DNA of 64,000 bases from Meandrina meandrites. Lineage: Eukaryota > Cnidaria > Anthozoa > Scleractinia > Meandrinidae. A program made the position numbers and the translations under genes. The number at the start of each line of letters is the position of its first letter. Position 1 is the first letter of the stretch. Below the pieces are notes generated by a model. It searched no databases, had not been told where the DNA came from, and saw nothing but the letters and a program-made list of their open reading frames with translations. Positions 23,452-35,400 of the stretch are shown here, piece by piece. Where the stretch lies: NCBI GenBank assembly GCA_963693305.1, contig OY855913.1, positions 20,776,015 through 20,840,014 of the forward strand, given 5' to 3'.

Positions 23452-26400
23452 TCATTCAGCGGACGTCTGCATGGGACGTGAGTGCAGTGGACTTCCCAAA
23501 TGTCTTTGCGGGGGTGTGTACTGCTCACTTGTGGGAACTGCAGAGTCCTAAACAAAACACGTCGTTGTAAGTTATTGGAATTCAAGATTAACAAAAAAAT
23601 CGATTAATTTACCCATTTATCCTTTCTCCCCCCCCCCCCCCCCCCCCCCCCTCCCCCCAGCGACTGAGTGATAAACTTGCAACTCCTTTCTGGATGACAC
23701 TATGTTGACAACAAGACACGTAATCATTTGCTTGCCCTTGGGTCTTGGCTGCACCCAACTTAAATTTTGAGCGTCCTGTTTACCCACTCGCCAAGGTTTA
23801 TCTGTAATGTTTCATTCTTTCATGCTACGTGAAGGACTAATTAGTAAGAAAGAGGGTTACTAGTTGATTAAGAGAAGAATCTTGGATTACTGTTATTGTT
23901 ACTGTTTCGTTACAGAAGCCACACCGTGACGTTTAAATGAGGATTTTATGGTAAAAAACTAAATAGTACTAAAGAGTCCAAAATGAAGATAGTAAAACTG
24001 AAATAGATTTGTTATAACACAAGATGTGAATTGAGGTGTCGCCTCTTAGGTTAAAAGCGAAAAAAAAACAAGAACATTAGAAACAGCAAAATATATTGCG
24101 TGACAGCGTTTCCTAGCTGAAATGACGTGACACTTTTGTTAGGTTCTCTTTTCACGAGTTTTGTTTTTGTTAGGTTCTCTTTTCCTTAGATGTGGCGTGA
24201 CACTTTTCTTCAAAGGATATTGTGTGGCATGTATATTTCTGAGGTGGTATGGCGTGACACGTAAGCTAACCTGCTGAGGACTTCCGGTCAGAGAGAAGGT
24301 GGAGGATTGTTCGAGGTTTTGAACCATTTGACGAGACTCCGCCAGCAGACGATGTAGTTTACTGGTCGGTGAACTGTCCCCCTCCGCCTGGGGTAAGAAC
24401 GAAAAAGACGAGAAAGAAACGAAAAGTTCATTTAACTTGCCAAGAAGCAAAGCAGCTCTGTCACGCAAGTAATTGGAACTTTTGTTAGTACATTACGGCA
24501 CCTACCTAGTCAGTCACGTTAGTAGTTACATGTTCGTTACCTAACCCTTTCATCGCCCACCCTAATTAAATCATAATTTCTCTTAAGCAGGTCACCGGAA
24601 TTCTTGCAGGCAGGTTGTGAGAATAGAGAATCTCATCAGACAAGCCTCTCCGACCTAAAATACATGCGATCTTTCCAGTTTCTGCATATGTTTGCTTTGC
24701 AACGGCTACACAAACGTGCAAACAAGTACCACTCTTGCCAAATCTTTGTAGAAAAGAGCACTCGAAAAAATACCCCTTTGTTTTTTTTCCTCTTAACCAA
24801 ATAAAAGTGCTAACACTACAAGAGTTGCACGTGCTTGTCACCATTTTCGATACGCCATATTGTTGCTTAGCAGCACCTCTGGCACAATCGCGGGCTCAGT
24901 TAACGAACGAAAACGAGAGTTCGACCGAAAAGAGAAGCCACCTGTTCGCTTTTTGTTGTCACTATGGGGCTCCCTTTAATCTGAAGAAAAGGTATTTTTT
25001 TCGAGCTTCAAGCCTGCGAAAACATCCGTTTCTTCGCCCATTGTTTCACGTTTCAGTGTGAAAACTGGATGCAATTGCAAGCTTCCAGCCACATATCTTA
25101 TGATAGTTTCTTACACAACTCTCACCTTAGGAGGTGATGATGACTTCGTCACAGACACACCAGCTGAATAAGGAGAATACGTGTCACCAGGCCTTGTTGT
25201 TGTTACGGAATTCAGATCCACAGGCCTACCAGCCGAGAACGGTAAAAAGGTACTGTGGTCGTCTTGCCGGGCACTTGTGATTGACAGGTTGCCTATCGGT
25301 GGGTACATGTCGGTTCGTGCGTTAGGCGTGCTATAATAGGAGGGATTTCTGAAGGATAACAAAAAGAGCAACTTCGTTATTGTATCCTTTTTGGCTCATT
25401 ATTTCCTGCTTAGTGTTCTTCGACCTAAGAACACAATTATTTTAAGATTTCCTTTGGATTGAGAGTTATATTAATTTCTAATAACAGCACATTATTTTGT
25501 TTCACCTTGGTGGCAGGAAGGTTTCCACATTGGAGCTTGCGAAGCCTCTTTCTGATGACATTGCGGTCTGCAATGGATCGTGGGAAAAGTTGTCGAAATC
25601 GTCCGCCAAGTCACTTCCGGCTGTGGCGTGCATGGAAAGGGAGGACACTCCACCACCGCCTGAAATGAAGAAGTAACGGTATCTCTTGTAAGTAAAGTCA
25701 AAGCACTACAGCAAAGCAATCACGAGCAATATTTGGCAAATACACATTAATTGCAGCGAAAATTTCAACTAAATTTATCTCAAGTTTCATGTGTGAATTA
25801 CTGGTTGGCATAGGCGACGGAAAATTTCTTGCTCCAAAATTCGCGTTGCCTGTGCTAGCAAAAAAATCGCTCGTTTCTTACCAGGAATGTAAGCGGACAG
25901 GTCATCTTCAACGCCTTTTGAAACTACTGGACCTGCACCAAAAAAAAAAAACACGATACATGAATAACAATATAGATACGCCTCATGATGAAACGTCCAG
26001 TATCGTTTCTACTCCCAGCTCAATGAAGGTTTGATTTAAATTTTATTTTTCACAACTTTCAGTTGGCTTTTCAAATTTGTCAGCCAGTCAAAGCAAAGGA
26101 TGGTATGTGCGACAACTTGGTTTTCCAATTCGCAAAACAAAACGAAAACCAGCATTTAAACGCCAAGAAAAGTGGGAACCTGGCCCAGGTTGCTCAAAGG
26201 ATGGATAACGCTAACCACCGGATAAATCACTATCCAATGGATAGCGTAGTATGTATCCACTGAATAGCGATTTATCCGGTGGATAGCGTTGTCCACCCTT
26301 TGAACAACTGGGCCCCGTACTGTATGTTTCACATCACAATTCACATACAATGCCAGCCTGTGAGTACACGGAAGTTGGAAGTCTCTCTCAGGCTACCGAA

Positions 26401-29400
26401 ACTTCGGTTGCTGAACTATTCCAATCTTTGTTGCAGTATTAAGCCTATCTGTTACAGTAGAGACGCCATTTTCATGCACTTCATTGCATTTTGAAGGAAA
26501 ACACCACAAACAGTGACAAATCAACATACCGTCAAAATCCATTGACCTGGTCGATCCTTGGTCCTAAGTAAATGACAAGCAACAGTATGTATGAGTGAGT
26601 GGCCTAAATAATACCCCATCCACACCGGAAAAACATGTTTGGTAAACCAGATTTAACAAAATGAAAATCAGCAACAGAAAACCAAAAAGTCTGAATTTTA
26701 CATAAGATTCAAGTATCAGTTAAAACTTCTAAGAAGAAAACAATTTTAAACCAAGTTTGACTAAACTAAACCAGCGTTTAAACATATTTCAGCTCTGGTG
26801 TGAATGGGGTGTAAGTTACAGAAGTCTCCCCGTCCGCCACACGCTGAATTGTTTCAAGAGTAATTTCGAACCAAAAAAATTAATTCCACAACGATGACGT
26901 AGCTCTACTGAGATCGAATGTCTCTGATTGGTTGCTTGGTTTTCATTTTCCCCGCGGAAGTATCAACCAATCAAGACACTACACGCATCTCTGTTTAACC
27001 TGTGTCGGTGGAATTTTTCGGGTCGAACTTTAAACGTCTCTTGAGCAGGCGAAACGTTTAACGCACTATTAGGGAAAACGATTCAGGAACGGATTGTTCG
27101 AAAGCGGATTAAAGCATAATCAGGATTAAAAGTTACTCCAGACGATTGTCCAGAAACTGCTAAACGAAGTTTTATGCTATAGCTGACGCAGCAAAGGACG
27201 TCTGTGGAGTTTTTTTTTTTTTCAACTGGCGGCTTGACAATGTACAGCAGAGCGCCGCCTTACGACCGAAGAAAAGCTTAGTAAGTCGTCACTTTTTTGT
27301 ATAATTTTACACAAAGGTTCGCACCATTTTGAGCTTTTGAAATTCCATGACCTTTTCTACGACTTCTCCTAATTTTCCATGACCTAAATGTGAGCATTTT
27401 CTTGGAAATCACCTGTCATTTTGGGTACGTTTCACCATTTTCTTCGCGAAAAAAAATTTATTTTGTACTTTTTAATTACCATCATTTTCCATGACTTCCC
27501 ATGGCACACACTTAAATTCCATGACTTTCCAGGTTTTCCAAGACCCGTACGAGCCCTTTTACTACAACCACACCATTAACACGACCAGATTATGGAGGTC
27601 TGTTGATGGTTCGATCAATAGATTTCCAGTACTTTCCACTGCACTGGAAATCGAAACGAAAATTTAAATCTTTGGTCACCAGAAGGACATTTGATATGGA
27701 GACTGATTAAAGAATCGATACTGAAAATATTTAATCACCTGATTATCAAAGTAGTCGCCATTAAGGTTATAACTCGTCGCATCGTAAAAGCTGTTTAAAG
27801 CTTTCTTCTCTTCATCCGGGGGATTGGATTCCACTTCTGAGATTTTACTGCACGAAAACAGAAAAAACAAATCATTTAGTAAAGCAAAGACGAAGCTGAC
27901 AGGAATAAGGCATCACGCACGGTAATCTGTGATTAGCCATTCTTACATAGAATGCCCGATCGCAGATTACGGTTACAGTGTACTGGGCACTTAACAGTGA
28001 CATACACAAAACAGTTTCATAACGTTCCTCTCTACCTAAACATCGAAAGGCATAAAATGTTTAGCAGCAATTTCACCGTGAGGTGGAATTCTCAGAATTG
28101 GAGCTGACACATGTCTACCGTATATGAAATAGAAATGAAGCTTTCAAATGAAGCTTTTCGTTCATTTAAGGGCTTCCGAGGAAAGCAAACAGATTGTAAA
28201 CCATGTAAAACTTACTCGGGTTCTGTGACATGTTTGGATAGCATATCGTGAGAGCTTTGTAGCTGGAGCTGCATGTACGAAATGTCGCGCTGTTGCCTTT
28301 CACAAATCTGTCAACAGAAATTAAACAATTAGAAAAGGCACTGCGAAAATTGCATTTCATTATTAGCCTATCTCAGGCCTACTAGACGAGGAGAAAAAAG
28401 TAAAATAAAGGTCCGAACGAGGAAGAACACGGAAGTATAACAAGCTCGCTATTCCATTTCCTCGCGCGCAATTTATTTTATACAGTAAGAACTTTTTTTG
28501 ACACAAAGTCGAAGCAGCAATACTTTGGAAAAAGTCACTGTTCGTACCTGTCGAAGATTTTGAAGTTCTGAATCCGTTCGCTCTTGTTTAGACTTTTGTA
28601 AGTCGAGTAGCTGATCTTTCCTCTTTTCTCTCTCTCCTAAAGATGTAATATCACTGTTAGTAACCTTTTTGGAAGATTTTTTGGAGGTGGTAGTAAAAAT
28701 GGAAGTTGTTATTTTGTTATAAGTGTGAGTTGCTGTTTTTACCTGATAAGAAAAGTTCTTTTTGCAAGACTAAAATCTCCTGCTTTGTCTGAAAGAAACA
28801 GAAAACCAAATAATTCTAACCTACTATAGATTATTGTCAGTTAGAGTAGGCTCAAAGGTACAAGAGAAGACAATCGTAAAGGAACATCCAATTCAAAGGT
28901 AGTAGCCTTAATTAAGTACCGCTCAAAAATAAGTTGACAGTCCCTCAAGCCTCGATCTTTGAGACTCCAGACCCGATTCTCGACCCTTTAAAAGTCCGAG
29001 TTCCGAGTCTCGAGTCGAAAACTTCCAGTATCGAGTTTCGAATTGAGAAAACAACCCACCAGGTATGCATACTGGTAGCTGTAAACTAATGTTAGCTTTT
29101 GCATTCAGTAACGTACGACAGAAAATGTACATCATTTGAACGCCTTTGGACAGTGTACCACTTTTGCACTTATTTTATTTTCCCCTTAACTGCACGTTTG
29201 TTCTTGGCCCCCTATTGTGTACGTCTTTTGTTTTCAAGGATAATAGGTGAGAGTAAATTAAAACGATTAAAAGATAGAATGGCAAATTTTATTGCACTGC
29301 TCTTGAAAATTTATAAAATTTACCATCACCACCGTACAGGACGCTGTCGACACTGCCGATCCTAGCTGTATGCAGGACGCGTGTCACATATGAACCTAGT

Positions 29401-32400
29401 AAATGGTCTTGCTCACCATGAGTTCTTGTAGCTCAGTGGATTGAGTGCCCGCCCGGTGTTGGGGAGGTCATGGGTTCGACTCCCGTTGGGGAGTGCTGTC
29501 AGATTTTTTCTTTTTCCCACGCTCGCGACATGCTGAATATTTAATCTTTCACATTTTGATGTTTTATCGGCAAACAAAATAGTCTGTTTTTAAATATTAC
29601 ACTTCAAAATAATCCAGCCTGGATTACATCACTTAGAATCATTTATGATTTTACCTTTGCTAGCTCAGCTTGGACTTCATCTGCATCACTAAACTGTTTA
29701 CTGATATCACCTGGATAAAAACAGAAAGAAAAGACAAAACTGTCAAGTATGTAAAAATATCCCAAATTTTCAAAGTTCCAAAAAGCACTGTCTAGTTAGA
29801 CTTTTCACAGCCTCTCTATTTTTCAACCCAAAAAATGCGAGAGTCAGCAAGCAAAATGAGAGCGAAACGCGAAGCACAGGGGTTTTGCGCTGGCGTCTAG
29901 TTCACTCACCACTCTTTCCCCGCGTTCAACGATCAAAGGAAAACACGAACAAATAGCGAGCTGTGAACAGCCTACTGTCCAGTAATAAATACCTCTTAGT
30001 TTTTCTACTTCATGCTTGTTTGCCGTCGCTTGATCTCTCCACTGGTCTCTTTCTGTCCTCAATGAGCTTTCAGTTTTTCTTAGTTCCTGAATGCAAAAAA
30101 TATTTGCCTCTTTTTAGTAACAGACTACGTTTTTGTGACACTTGTTATCTTCAATGCACTATATTGGTAAGTTGTATGCTTAAATGCAATACTACATGTA
30201 CATTATGTTGTCATTGGTGGTGGTGGTGGTGGTTGTTAACCGGCTCTGAATAAACTACATGTAATATAAGGGCCTCTTGACAGGAGCCTCAGTTGGTTTC
30301 TACCTGGGTTTAACCATACTACTTCTTTTCTACAGGTCATACCGCCTTGCCCTCTTTCTAAGGTATCTTATTATTTTTGTGACATGAGCTGACCCAGCAG
30401 CTAGAAGTGCTGACAATTTCCTTGAAAAGAGTCAGTAAATGGCCAGCCAATCTGGTTTTGCATTTTGACACAAATAACCATGCATATTTGTTTGTTTCCT
30501 TCGCTTCTTTAGCCATCACCATTCGGTGGGGCGAAAGTTTGTCAATTTAAAACCCTTTTTTATTTCCATTGTTCCCCATTTTCGGTATGAAGTGACAACA
30601 AAGCTGACCTGATTCAGCTTCATAGTAAAAAGAATTGAACAGATACATGCAACCAGGCAGGCAACCCTGGTTCATGAAAAAATTGCCTTTTGCCACTCTT
30701 AGCGGATATAGGATTCTAATTAACGGTACTGTACTGGCTTCAAGTGACTACTAACCTGACATAAGCCTTCAAGTCGTTTTATCTTCTGCTGTAATTCCCC
30801 TAAGGTTACATTTGCTTCCATAATGTCATTATCCTTAAGAGGCAAAGAAAATCAACATGCATTGATTATTCTTAATTTGCAATACAAAAGTATTACTAAG
30901 CTCTCCTCAATTAATGGCCCATCTCTAAAATACATAATTTTCTTTACTTATGATATAACATTACACTCAGTAGTGACTTTCACTGTTTCATCATTGCCAT
31001 ACAATATTAATAATTATTTTTTTCGGAGACAAACTGACATCAATTCCAGGGTTCTCCAAATCAGGCGGTAACCGGTAAAATTTACTGCTTGCAGCACCAC
31101 TCTTTACCGCCTAAAACCGCTTAGAAATGTTGAAAATCCAACAGGTTAATAACAAAGTAATGCCAGTCGTTGCACCAATGCAGTTGTGATAAAAAATAAC
31201 TAATAGAATCGGTAGAAAATAAACAGCGAAAAATGCAATATTCATTTACAACTTTGTGCCAGTATTCTAATTCAATATTCTTTATTTCTCTTCACCTTCC
31301 AAATCTTTCATTGCTGTTATCTTTCGAAAAAAGATCACGTTTTGGAGAGCTTTCTTCGCAATGAATCGGCAGCAATAGCTGCTCTCCTTTCTTTTTGTCC
31401 GTTCTGTCCATTGACAATGAAAGAATTCACAAGGCCATTAGGTAAAAAAGAAGTTATTTTAAGTGAGAAATATTACGGAGAAAATAAGCTTACGTGTAGT
31501 TGATTGCTAAGTTTACCGTAGCTCACGTGTGGAAAAGGGAAAGTCAGCTTTTGTTGTGAACTTCTTCTCAATAAGTTCATAAGTGTTTAAAACGAAACCC
31601 AGACAGCAGGTTAAAAGAAGCCTTGAGAATACGACCCTTCAGCGATGCCATTGTAAATGCTGAGTATTCGAACCAAAGAGAAAAGTAGCTGTAGCGATTC
31701 ATAGCAAAGGTGAAACGAGAGCGCCGGTTTTTTTCAAGTACTACTTTATGTAAGCGACAGCAAGTATATCTCCTTTAAACACAGGAAGAAAATTTTATAC
31801 AATTTTTTCTTAGGATGTATAAAAAGACGACAGTACGGCCATAAAAAGTACTTGTAAAATAAAATTTGACCAGCATAGGGCAACACTTTACCAGTTTGAA
31901 AAGTTCTTTTACCTGCTGTGCTGAAAACTAGGGAGAACCCTGCAATTCTAACTAGTAAACTTTTCAATCTTATGATAAGCATCATACCTTAAGTTTAAGT
32001 TTTGTTAAAAGTTCTTGCTCTCTGGCTTGAAGTTGTCCTATTGTGTTTGATAACTCTCTCATGGATGACGTTAAAGCACTATTCTTCTCCTACAGATAAC
32101 AAGAATCGACAAAATTAATTATTATAATATTGCATTGTAAGCTATGATGCTAAATTTTACAAGAAATCAAAGTTCTGATTAAAGCAAGTTGATAGCCTCT
32201 CTCAAATTTTAAATGACTCTGGTCAAATCATGACATGATCTTTTAGAATTGTGAAATTTTAAGAATAAATAACACCTACTTCGAGTTCCTGCACTTGGTG
32301 AAGTGAAGTATTTGCATGTTCAGAAACTTGTTGAAGTTGTAGCTACAGACAGAGAGAACAATAATATCATAATGGCAAGTTATAATTTTAAATTTATTTT

Positions 32401-35400
32401 GTGACAGAGACAAAAACCAGGTTTAAGATGCAGGGCTGTCACTTACATGTACATGTAGGGCCGGGAATTCCCCCAGCTACTACATGTATGAGTTTGAGCC
32501 GGCCCTGGCTACTTTAAAACAAAACCACCCAGCCTAACACCAGAAAGAATTTTGTTCCCCAGGCCAGCTACCTTTTTACTTTCCCTACCTACTTGCAAAA
32601 TTAGTGGCAACCCTGAACATGTATCTTCTCATTTTATACCTGAGTATCTTCAAGTTCTTTGCCTTTATTCCTTTCCTCTGTTTCTGCAGCTTTAATCCTT
32701 AAAAAAAAGATTGTCTAGTTATGTGAAAAGAATTCTTTTCTATTTATTCAGTAACATGCAATCATACCGTGTACATGTAGTTGATACATGTATACACAAG
32801 AATAAATAAATTTAAACCTTAAATGAATTTCAAGGTCAGAAGTTAACTAACCCAGTAAATTAATAATTGGTTTATTCACCTAGTTAACACTTTTACTGTG
32901 CAAGGAGTCTAGCGTACATTACGTACTGTACATGTACTACATGATTGTAGTATTTTAAAATGTACAGCACATTTGAAACAAAACCAGTCCAATAATATTA
33001 TATCACAGTGTAAGTTACTGTCATATGTTTGTATAGCAAAACACAAATTGGTACATGTACTGTAGTCATAAATTCAAAGTACAGACAAGGCAATTCTTAA
33101 TTTAATCTTGCAAATGACTTACAAATTAAAGTGTTTTGAGTGTGTCTACATTTTCAATTATTATTATAACAGTGAGCATTACCTTGCTTGCATTGCCTTT
33201 AATTGTTCATTTCTACTTTTAAGTTCGCCTGTTGTAAAAAAGAAAATCAATTGAAAGTCTTCTCTTCATTCAAACAAAATTTAAAAAAAAAAGTCATAGA
33301 GAAGCAACAAATTCAGTCACACCCAACAAATTAAATCAATAAGTGACATTATGTAAGAGACTTTCCAGAGGGCAGGGACAAAAGTCAGACCGCATCAACT
33401 CGGATCGTTGATTTGAATAAGAATAACACTATTGTTTATTTCCTCATTCTTGACTAGCTGCTACTGTACATGTATGATTATTCACATCATCGTTCCAAGT
33501 TGATCCGGTCCAACTTTTGTCTTGGCCTCTTTCCAGAGTGTTCCAGTCACGCCACTGCTTGGCTCTGGTTTCTGCAGTATGAAGCAGCTAGGAATAATGT
33601 GTTACACGAATTATGGGTGATATTTTGTAATTCATTCAATACAAGTTACCCTCACAGCTTTTTTGCTAGCCTAGGTTTCCCTAATGGTATTCCTGTGCCT
33701 GTTATACCTGGGTGGAGGGAGGCACAGCCACTGGAAGAGTAAAGCGTCTTGCCCAAGAATGGAACATAAAGACTCGAGGTGGAACCCTACTTACTTTCAA
33801 GCCTGGAAGATCTTTTTTCTAGAGCAAACACCTACACAAAATAAAGAATTAAAATAAACAAATAAAATCACTTTATTTGAGTGTCAATTATTTACATGTA
33901 CATGTACAGTAGCACTGATGTGCTAATTGAGGACACTGTTAGTAATAAGCTAAACTAAATACAGTTATAAATGCAATTTAACGGACTTATCAACAAATAA
34001 AGAGCGCCTGCATTCCCTTGGTAGTGACAACTACTATACAATCTAAATAAATGTTTAAATATTTGCACTCACCCTCTGCCTGTCCTCTTCCCATGCAACA
34101 ATCTGTTTTTGATGAGCTTGTACCATATCATTTAATTCTCTAATTACGAATAGACAGATAGAAGCAAATTACTCACATAATACATCAATACACAACTTTT
34201 ATTCTTATCATGAACATTATTGATTTCACAAATGCATTTCATTGAATGAACGTGAACCCATTATCAATGGCAAATACCTGTCTCTATCTTTGAGTTCCCC
34301 TATAAGTAACTGAAGTTCACGCCTTTGTCTTTGGATTGTATCACTGTCAACATCAGTAAGCTGAAACATACATGTACAATGAATGTGATATAAAGTCAAA
34401 GCTCTCCTTGCGACCACTCATGTACAGTGTAAGGTACATGTACCAACTTTACAATGTAATTATTAATTACGGTATTTATATCGCGCATTTCCATACAGGA
34501 TATGCTCAGTGCGCTTTACAACACTTTGCAGGGGACTGGAAGTCTATAAACTCACCTGTTTATTGGTGGGAGACAGGGAGCTGTTGTGTAACCTTGGGCT
34601 TGTTGTTCTGTGTATGCTTGGACTTACTGGCCGACGGCTGGGACTTGTGCTATGTAACGGAGACTTGCTTCGCTGTACACGGGATGGACTGACACCTGTT
34701 TGATAGCTGGTGTTGCTTGGTCTGGGTTTGTAACTACTTGGTGATGTTGCAGAAAAAGATGATGATATGGGCTAAAAATGCAACAAAAAATTAATGGCAA
34801 ATGGACATAAATTGTAAAAATATTTGTGTGAATCAAAGTAGTTTGTATTAAATGTTTGCTACTTAGGGGGTGATTACATGACAAATTTCAGCCCGGTGGG
34901 GCAGGATGAAATATTGTAGTTGTGATTACATGGCAAATTTCAACCCTGGCTGAAATACATACAATGTATATAAGCCAGGGCAAATGACATCGCCTGCGTA
35001 AAGTCTCCGAAAAATCAAAATGATGACGACTTTTCTTGAACATGAGTACGTGTATAACCTTTCTTTATCAGTTTCTTGTCAATCTTCTGTCTCTGCTGGA
35101 TTTCAGCCATCTCCTCTTGGATTTCTTTCAGAGCCTGTGCTGAAATCTCAGCCCGGCTAACTGGATTGATATTTCAGCCCAGGCTGAAATTCACCATGTA
35201 TGGTAATCACCCCCTAAGTACTGGCATGGGCAGGTGTAAATAAAAGCCTGGAGATGGGTAAAATACATTTACCATGGATCTGTTGCACAAATGTTACAGC
35301 CTATATGAAAGCTCTGAAATGGGGAAATTGGGTGGCTGGTTTTGAAGGTCTTTCCTTGACTAGTACATGTGTAAATTTACAACAGTTTAAAAATCTTAGC

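Noticed and set aside
29421..29511. Functional tRNA gene
   Set aside because: A and B boxes are present but acceptor and anticodon arms do not pair convincingly; SINE is the better reading.
34372..34703. Plus-strand frames of 106 and 64 codons
   Set aside because: They are antisense shadows of the Ser/Pro-rich CCDC62 exon 34556-34771.
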